64,000 bases of DNA from JAIBJN01 sp963830885 (GTDB lineage Bacteria; Actinomycetota; Thermoleophilia; Gaiellales; Gaiellaceae), in assembly GCA_963830885.1 (NCBI GenBank), contig CAWHOA010000012.1, positions 278,630 through 342,629 of the forward strand. Reading direction: 5' to 3'. Made by a program: the position numbers and the translations under genes. Position 1 is the first letter of the stretch. Each line of letters opens with the position of its first letter. The notes beneath the pieces are model-generated. The model was not told the origin of the DNA. It was given only the letters and a program-made list of their open reading frames with translations, and did no database searches. Below are positions 8,049 through 18,101 of the stretch, piece after piece.

Positions 8049-10478
8049 GTGCTCCTCGGAAGACGTAGGCGCGGCGCACCCAGGCGCCCTCGCCGGATCC
8101 GCAAGCTTCGGTTCCTCGCGCTCCTCACCGTCGTCACTTGCTTGATGACGGTGTCGTTCGCCTACGGCCTCGTCAGCTCCGTTGCCAGCGAGCTCCCCCA
8201 GCTCGAGCCGGGGAACGAGCGGCGGACCGAGCGGCTCGGCCACATCTACGCCTCGGACGGGAAGACCGTGCTCGCCGTCCTGCGCGGCTCCGAGAGCCGC
8301 GTCCTGGTCGAGTCCGAGCAGATCTCGCCCGTGATGAAACAGGCGATCGTCGCCGTCGAGGACCGCCGCTTCTGGGAGCACAAGGGTGTGGACATCCAGG
8401 GCATGGCCCGGGCGGTCTGGGCCGACCTCCGCTCGCAGGAGGTCATCCAGGGCGGCTCGACCATCACGCAGCAGTTCATCAAGAACCAGTACACGCAGCA
8501 GGAGCGGACGGTCAGCCGGAAGCTCAAGGAGGCCGCGCTCGCCTGGCAGCTCGAGCAGCGGTGGTCGAAGGACCGGATCCTGACCGCCTACCTCAACACG
8601 ATCTACTTCGGCAACGGCGCCTACGGCGTCGAGATGGCGGCGCGGGTGTACTTCGACAAGCGCGCGAAGGATCTGACTCTCGCCGAAGCCGCCCTCCTGG
8701 CGGGCCTACCGGCGAGCCCGGGCGCCTACGACCCGGCGTCGAACCCCGAGGCGGCCACGAGCCGCCGGACGACCGTTCTCCGCCTGATGCTCGAGCAGGG
8801 GCTCATCACAGCCTCCGACTACCGCACGGCCGACGAGTCCCCGCTCCCGGACGCGGACGACATCGGTCTCCTGGGAGCCAAGGGGCGCGTCGGGTACTTC
8901 TCCGAGTACGTCAAGCAGCAGCTCGTCCCGTACTACGGCTCGGGCGAGGTCTTCGGCGGCGGACTGGAGATCTACACGTCGATCGACCTCGAGCTGCAGG
9001 AGATCGCACGCCGCGCGGTCGACCAGTGGCTCCCCGACCCGAACGGCCCCGAAGCCGCGCTCGTCGCCATCGACCCTCGCGACGGCCGCGTGCTGGCAAT
9101 GGTCGGCGGACAGAGCTTCCGCAAGAGCCAGTTCAACCTCGCCGTGCAGGGCCAGCGCCAGACGGGCTCGGCGTTCAAGCCGTTCGTGCTCACGGCCGCG
9201 GTCGAGCAGGGGATCTCGCCGCAGACCGTCTTCACCTCCGAGCCGACCGTCATCAACCTGGGAGACAAGCTCTGGTCGGTCAGCAACTACGAGGGCTCCT
9301 ACCTCGGGTCGATCGACCTGCAGGAGGCGACCATCCACTCCGACAACTCCGTCTACGCACAGCTGACGTCGCAGGTGGGGCCGAAGTCGGTCGCCAGCAT
9401 GGCGCACAAGCTCGGCGTCACCCGGCCGCTCGACGACTTCTTCGCGATCGGGCTCGGCGTCGAGGCGGTCAGCCCGCTCGAGATGGCGCGCGCGTTCGCG
9501 ACACTCGCCAACGGCGGCCACCGCGTCGACGGCTCGGTGCTCGGCAACGTCCCGCGCGCGGTGCTCAGGGTGGAGGACGGCGTCAACGCCGACGCCAACG
9601 ACCCCGTCGAAAAGCAGGCCGTGGAGGAGAACGACGCCGCCATCGTCACCTCCATCCTCCAGCGCGTGGTCAGCGAGGGCACGGGGCAGCGTGCCGCGCT
9701 CGACGACCGGTCCGTGGCCGGGAAGACCGGCACGACAGAGAACTACGGGGACGCCTGGTTCGTGGGCTACACGCCGCAGCTCGCGGTTGCGGTGTGGGTG
9801 GGCTACCCCGATCGCCTCCAGCCGATGGAGACGGAGTTCAACGGCGACCCCGTGGCGGGGGGCACCTTCCCCGCGCTCATCTGGCGCTCGTTCGCCAAGC
9901 GCGCGCTCAGGCACCTGGACGAGCCGCCCGAGAGCTTCCCGTACCCGTCCTACGAGCCGATCGTCGCCCGCCAGGTCGTCTTCCGGCACAACAGGACACT
10001 CCTCGACAACGGCAACTGCAAGGGCTCGCGGCAGATCCTCTACTTCGCCGACGCCGGCCCGGAGGCCGAGGCCGACTGCAAGCCGAACGAGGTCGACGTC
10101 CCCAACCTCATCGGCTCGCGCCTGGGAGCGGCGAAGGCCCACCTCGCCACCATGCCGCTGGTCGCCGACGTGGTCTGGCGGCGGGCCGAGCCGGGCGAGC
10201 GCCTCGGCTTCGTCGTCGACCAGAAGCCGCGGGGCGGGACGCTCTCAACCTGGAGCACCGTGCGCATCGTCCTCCCCCGGCCCGCCAACGGCCGCGTGCC
10301 GGACGTCGTCGGCCTCACCGCCGAGAAGGCCAAGCGGCGGCTGTCGAAACGGATGCTCGCCGCGCTCGAGACCTACGTGGACGGCGGGCGCCCGGGCGTC
10401 GTCCTGGCCCAGTTCCCGCGCGCGGGGCTGGCGGCCACGCGCAACATGACCGTGCGCCTCGTCATCGGCCGCAGCTGA
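8049..10478 (+). CDS. Class A penicillin-binding protein (transglycosylase/transpeptidase) with PASTA domains
   Basis: 809 aa. A basic N-terminal tail and one membrane segment (residues ~20-45) precede a GT51 glycosyltransferase domain with EDRRFWEHKG and QGGSTITQQ. The transpeptidase domain follows, with catalytic SAFK (S374-K377), SDN (431-433) and KTGTT (K559). Two C-terminal PASTA-like repeats (VDVPNLIGSRLGAAKAHL and GRVPDVVGLTAEKAKRRL) likely sense or bind peptidoglycan. It builds and cross-links cell wall outside the membrane. The start is GTG; the basic N terminus fits a type II membrane anchor. Confidence 0.95.
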   Translation: MLLGRRRRGAPRRPRRIRKLRFLALLTVVTCLMTVSFAYGLVSSVASELPQLEPGNERRTERLGHIYASDGKTVLAVLRGSESRVLVESEQISPVMKQAIVAVEDRRFWEHKGVDIQGMARAVWADLRSQEVIQGGSTITQQFIKNQYTQQERTVSRKLKEAALAWQLEQRWSKDRILTAYLNTIYFGNGAYGVEMAARVYFDKRAKDLTLAEAALLAGLPASPGAYDPASNPEAATSRRTTVLRLMLEQGLITASDYRTADESPLPDADDIGLLGAKGRVGYFSEYVKQQLVPYYGSGEVFGGGLEIYTSIDLELQEIARRAVDQWLPDPNGPEAALVAIDPRDGRVLAMVGGQSFRKSQFNLAVQGQRQTGSAFKPFVLTAAVEQGISPQTVFTSEPTVINLGDKLWSVSNYEGSYLGSIDLQEATIHSDNSVYAQLTSQVGPKSVASMAHKLGVTRPLDDFFAIGLGVEAVSPLEMARAFATLANGGHRVDGSVLGNVPRAVLRVEDGVNADANDPVEKQAVEENDAAIVTSILQRVVSEGTGQRAALDDRSVAGKTGTTENYGDAWFVGYTPQLAVAVWVGYPDRLQPMETEFNGDPVAGGTFPALIWRSFAKRALRHLDEPPESFPYPSYEPIVARQVVFRHNRTLLDNGNCKGSRQILYFADAGPEAEADCKPNEVDVPNLIGSRLGAAKAHLATMPLVADVVWRRAEPGERLGFVVDQKPRGGTLSTWSTVRIVLPRPANGRVPDVVGLTAEKAKRRLSKRMLAALETYVDGGRPGVVLAQFPRAGLAATRNMTVRLVIGRS

Positions 10479-10528
10479 CGCGCGTCCGCCAGCGCTGACA
10501 GAATCCGCCGGAACAAGGAGGTCTACAC

Positions 10529-10933
10529 ATGGAAGCGTCCGTCGTCCCAGCTTCGTCAGGCAACACCGGCCCGCTCGGGCATCCCCGCGGCATCGGCTTC
10601 GGGATCCTCCTGTACATCGTCACCCTCGGTATCTACGGCGTGTACTGGATCTACAAGACGATGGAGGAGATCGGCAGGCACGTCGGCGAGGGTCTCGGTG
10701 GCGTCCTCAGCCTCGTCATCTGGATCGTGATCAGCCCGGTCATGGCCTTCGTGACCCCGTCCGAGGTCGGAAAGATGTACGCCAGGGACGGCCAGGAGCC
10801 GCCCATGACCGGCTGGACCGGCCTCTGGCTCTTCCCGGGCGCCTTCCTCATCGTCCCGGCGATCGTCTGGTTCGTGAAGATCCAGAGGGCCCTCAACCGG
10901 TACTGGGAGGGCAAGGGCGCGACGGCCGCCTAG
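10529..10933 (+). CDS. DUF4234-family small membrane protein
   Basis: 134 aa with an excellent ribosome binding site (aaggaggt at 10515-10522). The N-terminal part has PRGIGFGILLYIVTLGIYGVYWIYKTMEEI, a DUF4234 signature, followed by two more hydrophobic segments. Function is unknown. It lies 50 bp after the penicillin-binding protein gene and converges with the glycosylase gene, their stop codons overlapping in ctag. Confidence 0.75.
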   Translation: MEASVVPASSGNTGPLGHPRGIGFGILLYIVTLGIYGVYWIYKTMEEIGRHVGEGLGGVLSLVIWIVISPVMAFVTPSEVGKMYARDGQEPPMTGWTGLWLFPGAFLIVPAIVWFVKIQRALNRYWEGKGATAA

Positions 10934-11496
10934 CCCGAGAAGCGCCTGCTCGCGAACGGAGAGCCGGCGAGCCCGTAGCGCCACGGAAGCTCGGCTGCGC
11001 GCGTGATCCCCACGCGCGGGCCGGTGACGATGTCGACGGCCTTCTCCGCCGCCTGCAGCTCGAACGGCGGGCGGTCGAGGGGGAGGCCGTCGTGCGCACC
11101 GGTGACCCCGAGCGCCTGGCACAGGCGGCCCGGGCCCGAGCAGAGACGGCGATCCTCGTCCAGGCCGCGCCTTGCGCGCATCGTGTCGAGACCCACCAGG
11201 GGCTCGAGCGCACGCACGAGCACGGCCTCGGGGCTCCCCTCGGGGCCGCACACCAGGTTGAGGCACCAGTGGATGCCGTAGGAGCGGTAGACGTACGCGT
11301 GCCCTCCGGGGCCGAACATGGCGCGGTTGCGGGCGGTCGGGCCGCGGTAGCCGTGGCTGGCGGGGTCCCCGGAGTCGTAGGCCTCCACCTCGACGATCCG
11401 GCCGCCGATGCCGGCCACGAGCAGCATGCCGCCGACGAGCTCGGGCGCCACCTCGTGGACGCTCCGCGCGAAGAAGCCGCGCGTGAGGACGGTCAA
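10930..11496 (-). CDS. mpg: Alkyladenine DNA glycosylase (AAG/MPG family)
   Basis: 188 aa, the normal family length. It removes alkylated purines such as 3-methyladenine. Family signatures are VEVEAYDSGDPASHGYRG with the catalytic Glu, then NRAMFGPGGHAYVYRSYGIHWCLN with the intercalating Tyr region, and GPGRLCQALGV. The start is a TTG in a 4-bp TTGA overlap with the upstream gene's stop, implying coupled translation. Confidence 0.93.
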   Translation of the reverse strand: MTVLTRGFFARSVHEVAPELVGGMLLVAGIGGRIVEVEAYDSGDPASHGYRGPTARNRAMFGPGGHAYVYRSYGIHWCLNLVCGPEGSPEAVLVRALEPLVGLDTMRARRGLDEDRRLCSGPGRLCQALGVTGAHDGLPLDRPPFELQAAEKAVDIVTGPRVGITRAAELPWRYGLAGSPFASRRFSG

Positions 11497-11852
11497 AAGA
11501 GCTGTTCGGCCTCGGCCGGTTTCGAGCTCGCCTCGAGCAGCTTGCGCGCGCGCCGCCCGAGGTCGCCCAGGTCGACGCGGCCCTTCTCGGCGTCCTCGGC
11601 GATCCGCTCGGCAAATGCGAGCGCGTCGTCGAGGAGCTTCGAGCCGGCGGCGACGTCCTGGCCCATGTCGTGCAGGATCGTCCGCTCCGTGCGTGAGGCC
11701 ACGATCGGCTCGGCGATGCCGTCGACCCAGACCAGCGTCCGCCTCCCACCGCCGCGGTCGTCTCCGCGGATCGGCTCGAGCGCGTAGATCTTGTCCGCGC
11801 GCGCGTACTTGCCGAAGCCGAGGAAGACCATGCGGGGCGCGACGTCCGCCAC
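11493..11852 (-). CDS. Small RemA/DUF370-like protein
   Basis: 119 aa. The N-terminal 50 residues (MVFLGFGKYARADKIYAL, later TLVWVDGIAEPIVASRTERTIL) resemble the RemA/DUF370 fold of small DNA-binding or structural regulators. The C-terminal 60 residues form a charged helical tail (DDALAFAERIAEDAEKGRVD) absent from classic RemA. The family call is by eye and moderate. Its stop overlaps the glycosylase start. Confidence 0.5.
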   Translation of the reverse strand: MADVAPRMVFLGFGKYARADKIYALEPIRGDDRGGGRRTLVWVDGIAEPIVASRTERTILHDMGQDVAAGSKLLDDALAFAERIAEDAEKGRVDLGDLGRRARKLLEASSKPAEAEQLF

Positions 11853-12109
11853 GGAAGGATTATCGCAATCCCACCGGCGCGCTTCGCCGGGCCTCGCGCC
11901 TCGGACTCATGCGCCCGGGTAAAGGGAGACCCACCTCCCCGACCCGTTGGCCTCGAGCCTACCGCGGAAATCCGCTCAGGTGGGAGACGAAACCGCGCCA
12001 AGAGCGTGCCGATCGCCAGACGACCGCTGCCGATCCGACCCCAGGCGCCGACGGCGGTGCGGTGGGCCGAGCTCCCGGCGCGCCAGCACCCCGGCGCCGG
12101 GCCGCGCGC

Positions 12110-13276
12110 CTAGCCGAGCGACCGGGCGAGCACGTCCACGACGCGCTCCTGATCCTCTGCACCGAGGCGCGAGTGGAAGGGGAGCGCGAGCGAGCGGGCG
12201 CTCATCTCCTCGGAGACCGGCAGCATCCCCTCGCGGTAGCCGAAACGCTCCTGGTAGTACGGCTGGAGATGAATCGAGGGCAGGTACGGCTTGGAGGCGA
12301 TGCCCTCGGCGCCGAGGCGGGCGATCACCTCGTTCCTGTCGATCCCCGCCGCGAGCGTGACCACGTAGACGAACCACGACCGGTGATGGTCGTCGTCGTC
12401 CGGGAGCGGCGCGGCGACGTCGTCCAGGCGTGCGAGCAGCTCGCCGTAGCGGGCGGCCACCTCGTCGCGGGCCGCCAGGATCTCGTCGAGCCGCTCGACC
12501 TGCGCGAGCCCGAGCGCGGCCGAGAGGTCGTCGATGCGGTAGTTGTAGCCCAGCCGCGAATGGGTGAGCCAACCGCCGTCGTCGCTTCGGCCCTGGTTGG
12601 AAAGGCTCTTGAGAAGCGCCCACTCCTCCTCCGACCCGACCGCGACGGCCCCTCCCTCGGCCGTCGTCATCTGTTTGTTCGCGTAGAAGGCGAAGACGGC
12701 CGGATGGCCGAAGGAGCCGATCGGCCGGCCGCGGTAGCGGGAGCCCAACGCCTCGGCCGCATCCTCGACGATCGCGAGACCGTGACGCTCCGCGATCGCT
12801 TCCAGCTCCTCGAGCTCGGCCGGGTAGCCGAAGATGTGCGCCGGAAGGATCGCCTTCGTCCGCGGCGTGATCGCCGCTTCCGCCAGCGCCGGGTCGATGT
12901 TGAGCGTCCGCGGGTCGATGTCGACGAACACCGGCGCCGCGCCCTCGTAGAGCGCGCAGTTCGCCGACGCGATAAAGGAGAAGGGCGTCGTCACGACCTC
13001 GTCGCCGGTGCCGATGCCGGCCAGGCGCATGCAGAGGTGCAGGCCCGCGGTGCCGCTCGACACGGCCGCGACGTAGGGCGCTCCGACCCGCTCTGCCAGC
13101 GCCGCCTCGAACTGGTCTGTCATCGGCCCGAGCGAGAGCTGCCCCGAGCGGAGCGTGCGGAGCACGAGCTCCTCCTCCCGCTCGCCGATCCAGGGCGCCG
13201 AAAGGCCGATCGGCCCCGGAGCGTCCGGGCTCAGGAGCCCGGGGCGGCCGGCGTCTTCTCCGCGTACTCCAGCCAT
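12110..13276 (-). CDS. DegT/DnrJ/EryC1/StrS-type PLP aminotransferase
   Basis: Fold-type I PLP enzyme. SSGTAGLHLCM binds the cofactor phosphate, VEDAAEALGS gives the Asp, and ANKQMTTAEGG carries the Schiff-base Lys. Family members transaminate keto-sugars or related metabolites; the substrate here is unknown. The conserved domain begins at PIGLSAPWIGERE, just after the ilvE stop. The coordinates use the ATG at 13276, which overlaps ilvE by 46 bp and has no ribosome binding site. A CTG at 13234-13232, in a CTGA overlap with the ilvE stop, is a serious alternative because two other genes here show the same arrangement. Confidence 0.88.
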   Translation of the reverse strand: MAGVRGEDAGRPGLLSPDAPGPIGLSAPWIGEREEELVLRTLRSGQLSLGPMTDQFEAALAERVGAPYVAAVSSGTAGLHLCMRLAGIGTGDEVVTTPFSFIASANCALYEGAAPVFVDIDPRTLNIDPALAEAAITPRTKAILPAHIFGYPAELEELEAIAERHGLAIVEDAAEALGSRYRGRPIGSFGHPAVFAFYANKQMTTAEGGAVAVGSEEEWALLKSLSNQGRSDDGGWLTHSRLGYNYRIDDLSAALGLAQVERLDEILAARDEVAARYGELLARLDDVAAPLPDDDDHHRSWFVYVVTLAAGIDRNEVIARLGAEGIASKPYLPSIHLQPYYQERFGYREGMLPVSEEMSARSLALPFHSRLGAEDQERVVDVLARSLG

Positions 13277-14166
13277 CGTGTGAAGCGCTCGTCGCGACCG
13301 CGGACCGCGGCGAAGAACACATCCTGGATCGCCTTCGTCACCGGGCCCGGATCGCCGATCTCGTGGTCGTCCACCGAGCGGACGGGCGTCACCTCCGCGG
13401 CGGTGCCGCACATGAAGAGCTCGTCGGCGATGTAGAGGTCGGAGCGAATGACCTGCTTCTCGTGGACCGCGTAGCCGAGGGTCTGCGCAATCTCGATGAC
13501 GGCCTGCCGCGTGATCCCCTGGAGGATCGAGGCCGACAGGTCCGGCGTCGAGATGACCTCGTCCTTGACGACGAAGATGTTCTCGCCGGAGCCGTCCGCC
13601 ACGAAGCCGTCGTCGGTGAGGAGAATCGCCTCCTCGTAGCCGGCGCGCGTCGCCTCGATCACGGCGAGCATCGAGTTGAGGTAGATGCCGGTCGCCTTGG
13701 CGACGTGCGGGATCGTGTTCGGCCCGACGCGCTTCCACGAGGACACCTTGGCGCGGATCCCCTTGGTCAGAGCCTCCTCGCCGAGGTAGGCGCCCCACGG
13801 CCAGGTCATCAGCACGACATCGACCGGGTTCGTCCCCGGGTGGACGCCCAGCTCGCCGTAGCCGTAGAAGGCGATCGGGCGCAGGTAGCACTCGCTGAGG
13901 CCGTTGACGGCGATGAGCTCGTGCGTCGCGAGCCGGAGCTCCTCCACCGAATACGGGAGCTCCATGTGCAGGAGCTGCGCCGACTGGTGCAGCCGCTCGA
14001 GATGAGGCGTGAGCCGGAACACGGCCGGGCCGGCGTCCGTCTCGTAGCAACGGATCCCTTCGAACACGCCCGAGCCGTAGTGGAGCCCGTGGGCGCCGAC
14101 GTGGACCTTCGCGTCGGCCCAGTTCACGAGCTCGCCGTTCATCCAGATCTTCTCGGTGGCCCTCAT
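13231..14166 (-). CDS. ilvE: Branched-chain amino acid aminotransferase
   Basis: Fold-type IV PLP enzyme (311 aa) that makes leucine, isoleucine and valine from their 2-keto acids. HYGSGVFEGIRCYET is the class signature, VGPNTIPHVAKATGIYLNS contains the PLP Lys, and DGFVADGSGENIFVV plus MCGTAAEVTPV complete the active site. The start MRATEKIWMNGELV gives the usual N terminus. It lies 10 bp after the YbaK-like gene and runs straight into the DegT gene. Confidence 0.93.
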   Translation of the reverse strand: MRATEKIWMNGELVNWADAKVHVGAHGLHYGSGVFEGIRCYETDAGPAVFRLTPHLERLHQSAQLLHMELPYSVEELRLATHELIAVNGLSECYLRPIAFYGYGELGVHPGTNPVDVVLMTWPWGAYLGEEALTKGIRAKVSSWKRVGPNTIPHVAKATGIYLNSMLAVIEATRAGYEEAILLTDDGFVADGSGENIFVVKDEVISTPDLSASILQGITRQAVIEIAQTLGYAVHEKQVIRSDLYIADELFMCGTAAEVTPVRSVDDHEIGDPGPVTKAIQDVFFAAVRGRDERFTRWLEYAEKTPAAPGS

Positions 14167-14176
14167 GGCTCGAAGG

Positions 14177-14668
14177 TTACTCCACGGTGAGAGGGGCGGG
14201 GCGGGCGCGCGCGAGGCGGGCGAGGTCGCTCGGGGCGAGAGCGGCCATGTGCCTGGGCGAGCCGGCACCGATCCAGACGACCTCGTGCCCGAAGAGGGCC
14301 TGCTCGATCAGGATCGTCTCGATCCCGGGGAGAGGGAACGGCGCCACTCCGCCAGGCGGGAAGCCGGTGAGGCGCTCGACCGCATCGCCGCTGACCACCT
14401 TGACGCGCTCGCAGCCGGCCGCCGCCGCGACCCGGGCGGTATCGGCACGGCTGTTGCCGGGGACCATGACGACGATGGGTCGCCCGTCGCCGGCGAAGAC
14501 GAGCGACTTGACGATGCTCTCGATCGGGGCGCCTGTCGCCACCGCGGCGTCGGCGGCGGTCGGCGTCCCCTCGCCGAACTCCTCCACGCGGGCCTCGACC
14601 TTCGCCTCGCGGAGCACGGACACGACCCGCTCGACGGCCTCGGGCCAGCTACGCTCGCTCGTCGTCAT
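14177..14668 (-). CDS. YbaK/ProX-type aminoacyl-tRNA deacylase
   Basis: 163 aa single-domain protein of the YbaK/EbsC family that hydrolyses mischarged tRNAs. Supporting motifs are the conserved Lys in SIVKSLVFAGDGRPIVVMVPG and the glycine-rich GFPPGGVAPFP. It overlaps the end of serA by 20 bp and precedes ilvE, so it is cotranscribed with amino-acid genes. Its exact tRNA target cannot be told. Confidence 0.82.
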   Translation of the reverse strand: MTTSERSWPEAVERVVSVLREAKVEARVEEFGEGTPTAADAAVATGAPIESIVKSLVFAGDGRPIVVMVPGNSRADTARVAAAAGCERVKVVSGDAVERLTGFPPGGVAPFPLPGIETILIEQALFGHEVVWIGAGSPRHMAALAPSDLARLARARPAPLTVE

Positions 14669-16243
14669 CGCCTCGCTCGAGCACGATGGCGTGCGGGTCG
14701 AGCAGGCCGGGCTCGGCGCGGATGCGCTCGAGGACCTCGGGCGTGATCGGATTGTCGAGCGTGAGCACCATCAGGGCGCGTGAGCGCGGGCGGTTCCGGG
14801 AGACGGCCATGTTGGCGATGTTGACGTCGGCCTCACCCAGAAGCGTGCCGAGCCGGCCGATGCGCCCGGGCCGGTCGTCGTTGACGACGAAGAGCATCAG
14901 CGGCTCGATGGCGATCTCGATGTCGTAGCCGAGCGCGCGGACGAGGCGCGGCTCGTCGTCGCGGCCGGTGATCGTCCCGCCGACAACGAGCTCCTGGTCG
15001 CCCGCGACCGCGGTCACCGTCATCAGGTTCTTGAAGTGGCGGGACGCTCGCCGCCGCTCCTCGCGCACTTCGATCCCGCGCTCCTCGGCGACGAGCGGGG
15101 CGTTCACGTAGTTGACCGCTTGCTCGACCCGCCCGCGGAACGCGCCGTTGAGCGCGGCGACGGTTAGCAGCCGCGTGTCGCGGTCGGCGAGCTCCCCCAG
15201 GTAGCGGAAGTCGAGGCGGTCGGCCGTGCCGCCGGCGAGCTCGATCGCCAGGGCACCCAGATCGGTCGCGAGCGGGAGGTAGGGGCCGAGCGCGTCGAGG
15301 TCCTCCGCCGCCACCGCAGGGACGTTGAGGGCGTTCGTGACCATGCCGCCGTCGAGGGCGGCCGCGACCTGCTCCGCCACGATCACGCCCGCGCGGTCCT
15401 GGGCCTCCTGCGTCGAGGCGGCCAGGTGCGGCGTGACCACGACGTTCGGCAGGCCGAGGAGCGGGCCCGAATACGGCTCCTCCGTGAAGACGTCGAGCGC
15501 GGCGCCGGCGACCTTGCCGCTCGCGAGAGCCTCCTGGAGCGCGTCCTCGTCGACCAGCTCGCCCCGGGCAACGTTCACAACGCGGACGCCGTCCTTCATC
15601 CGCGCGATCTGCTCCCGCCCGAGCAGGCCGCGCGTCTCGGGCGTCAGCGTGGAGTGGACGGAGACGAAGTCGGCGTCGGCGACGAGGTCGTCGAGCGTCT
15701 CGGCGCGCTCCACGCCGAGCTCACGGAACCGCTCGGGCGCTACGTACGGGTCGAAGGCGCGCACGCGCATCTCGAAGCCCCGGGCAGATCGCGCGACCTG
15801 CTGGCCGATCCTCCCGAAGCCGATCAGCCCCAGCGTCTTGCCGGCCAGCTCCAGGCCGGGGAAGCTGGAGCGCTCCCAGCGCCCCTCCTTCAGGGCGCCG
15901 TGTGCTTGCGGGATCTGGCGCGTCAACGCGAGCAGCAGGCCAAGCGTGTGCTCGGCCGCCGAGACGACCGTGGACTGGGGCGCGTTCGCGACCACGATGC
16001 CCCGCTTCGAGGCTGCGTCGAGGTCGACGTTGTCCACCCCCACTCCAGCCCTGCCGATCACCTTCAGCCGGTCGGCACGCTCGATCAGGTCGGCGGTCAG
16101 CTTCGTCCCGCTGCGGATGATGATCGCGTCGTAGTCCCGATCGTCGCGGCCAGGTCGCCGTCCGGCTCGACGTCGACGTCGAATCGCTCTCGCAGGAGGT
16201 CGATTCCCGCCTCCGCGATGGACTCCCTGATGAGGACTCTCAC
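14649..16243 (-). CDS. serA: D-3-phosphoglycerate dehydrogenase (frameshifted)
   Basis: First enzyme of serine synthesis, oxidising 3-phosphoglycerate with NAD+. The long type (about 531 aa) is present: substrate and NAD domains (GRAGVGVDNVDL, LIGFGRIGQQVA, and the EHTLGLLLAL region), an intervening allosteric domain, and a C-terminal ACT domain (LFVVNDDRPGRIGRLGTLLGEADVNIANM). The N terminus VRVLIRESIAEAGIDLLRERF is in another frame; one base is missing near 16136-16139, and restoring it gives DYDAIIIRSGTKLTADLI. Because the enzyme is central, consensus error is the likeliest cause. The GTG start overlaps the aminotransferase stop (GTGA). Confidence 0.9.
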
Positions 16244-17400
16244 GCCGCGACTGGTTCTGCGTGCGCCTCGAGCGCGGCGGGGACGGCCGTCCCGCGCTCG
16301 ACGTCGGCGCCGGCTTCCACGAGCGCGCGCTCGAGGGCGGCGAGCGCGGCGGAAACGTCCTGGACGTCCACGTAACCGATGTGCCCGAAGCGGACGATCT
16401 TCCCCCGCTGCTTCCCCTGACCGCCGATCACCGTCACGCCGGACTGCTCCAGCATCGAGGCGACGATCGCCTGCCCGTCGACGTCCTCCGGCATGCGAAT
16501 CGCGGTGACCACGGCAGAGCTGTCCAGGTCCGGCGAGAAGAGCTCGAGCCCCATCGCCTTGACGCCGGCACGCGCGGCCCGGCCCAGGCGCACGTGCCGC
16601 TCGTGGGCGGCGGCGAGCCCCTCGGCGGCGATCAGCTCGAGCGCGACGTCGAGCCCGCGCACGAGGGAGATGGCGGTCGAGAACGGCGTCTCGCTCTTCG
16701 CCTGCGCCGTGATCGCCAGCTGCCAGTCCATGTAGTAGCGCGGAAGCGTCGCGGTCTCCGTCGCTTCGAGGGCGGCCGGCGAGACAGCGGCGAACGCGAG
16801 CCCGGCAGGGCACATCAACGCCTTGTGCGAGCTCGTGAGAACGATGTCGAGGCCCCAGTCGTCCGTCTCGAGCGGGACGGCTGCGAGGCTCGAGATCGCG
16901 TCGACCGCGATCAGCGCGCCGGACCCGGCGATCCGCTCGGCGGTCGCCCGCACGTCGGCGACCCCTCCCGTCGACGTGTCCGAGTGCGTCAGATAGACGA
17001 CCTTCGCGCCGCCGACCTCCTCCAGGCGGGCGCCGACCTCGTCCGGGCTCGGCAGCTCGCCCCACTCGTAGCGCAGGTGGACGACATCGAGCCCGTAGCG
17101 CTCGGCGATGGCCGCCCAGCGCTCGCCGAAGTACCCGTGCGAGACGCAGAGCACGCGGTCGCCGGGCGAGCAGACGTTGGCGACTGCGGACTCCATTGCC
17201 GCGGTGCCGGCCGCGGTGAAGAGGAGCACGTCGTTCTCTGTCCGGTACACCGCCTTCAGGCCGTCGATCACCCTCGTGAACGCCGCCCCGAAGTCCGCCG
17301 ACCGGTGGTGGATCATCGGCAGCGCCGTCGCCGCGAGCACCTCGGGCGGCACCGGAGTGGGTCCGGGCGTAACGAGGTAGCGCTTCTCGGGCATCGGCAC
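16240..17400 (-). CDS. Class V PLP aminotransferase (alanine/serine-glyoxylate or phosphoserine type)
   Basis: 386 aa. The N terminus RYLVTPGPTPVPPEVL is typical of the alanine-glyoxylate/serine-pyruvate group; D167 (IAVDA) and the PLP Lys193 in TSSHKALMCPAG are in place. Next to serA it may supply the transamination step of serine synthesis, as some SerC-like members of this family do, but the sequence alone does not fix the substrate. It is the first gene of the block and is divergent from the next gene, with only 22 bp between start codons. Confidence 0.85.
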   Translation of the reverse strand: MPMPEKRYLVTPGPTPVPPEVLAATALPMIHHRSADFGAAFTRVIDGLKAVYRTENDVLLFTAAGTAAMESAVANVCSPGDRVLCVSHGYFGERWAAIAERYGLDVVHLRYEWGELPSPDEVGARLEEVGGAKVVYLTHSDTSTGGVADVRATAERIAGSGALIAVDAISSLAAVPLETDDWGLDIVLTSSHKALMCPAGLAFAAVSPAALEATETATLPRYYMDWQLAITAQAKSETPFSTAISLVRGLDVALELIAAEGLAAAHERHVRLGRAARAGVKAMGLELFSPDLDSSAVVTAIRMPEDVDGQAIVASMLEQSGVTVIGGQGKQRGKIVRFGHIGYVDVQDVSAALAALERALVEAGADVERGTAVPAALEAHAEPVAA

Positions 17401-17422
17401 TGAGGTTAACTGACGCGCACAG

Positions 17423-18052
17423 ATGGAAGCGCTCCTTGCGTTCGGCGCCGCCCTGCTCGCTCTCCGGCTTGCCGGCAGGCTGGTCGCGCTCCGGCGCGAG
17501 CGAGCCGATCCGCAGCTCGTCGCCTGGGCTGCCGGCCTCGCCGCGTACGCCGTCGCCTCGGCCGCGCTCGCCTGGGGTGCTGCGTCCGGGTGGAGCGATC
17601 CCGTGTTCCGGGTCTACTACCTCTTCGGCGGGCTTCTCACGGCCGCGCTGCTCGGCGTCGGGTCCCTGCTCTTGAACGGTCGGCGCTGGGCGGCGCCGCT
17701 CGGCCTCGTCTACACGGGCCTCGCGGTCGGCGTGGCGATCGCCGTCCCGCTGACTTCACCGGTCACCGGCGACTCGATTCCGAGCGCCCAGGAGCACCTC
17801 GACTTCCTTCCCGCCCGGCTGCTCGCAGTGCTCGGAAACAGCATCGGAACGATCGCGGTGGTCGCCGTGGCCCTGCTGACGATCCGGCGGCGACCGGTCG
17901 GTAACGCGCTCATCGTGGCCGGAGTGGCGGTCGCCGCAGCCGGCAGCGGGCTGGCGGGACTCGGCGTCGCCGAGACGGCCGCGTTCATCGCCGCGGCCGC
18001 ACTCTTGCTCTACGCGGGCTTCGTCCGCACAGGCGTTCGCCGGGCTGGTTGA
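17423..18052 (+). CDS. Polytopic membrane protein of unknown function
   Basis: 209 aa, almost entirely hydrophobic, with about seven predicted membrane segments separated by short Arg-rich loops (RLVALRRERADP, TIRRRPVGN). I do not recognise a family. It is divergent from the class V aminotransferase and ends 50 bp before a leader-like small ORF. Confidence 0.65.
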   Translation: MEALLAFGAALLALRLAGRLVALRRERADPQLVAWAAGLAAYAVASAALAWGAASGWSDPVFRVYYLFGGLLTAALLGVGSLLLNGRRWAAPLGLVYTGLAVGVAIAVPLTSPVTGDSIPSAQEHLDFLPARLLAVLGNSIGTIAVVAVALLTIRRRPVGNALIVAGVAVAAAGSGLAGLGVAETAAFIAAAALLLYAGFVRTGVRRAG

Positions 18053-18101
18053 CAGGGCGCCACGGCGGTATCAGACTGGCCGCACCGATAGGGGAGGTGA
18101 G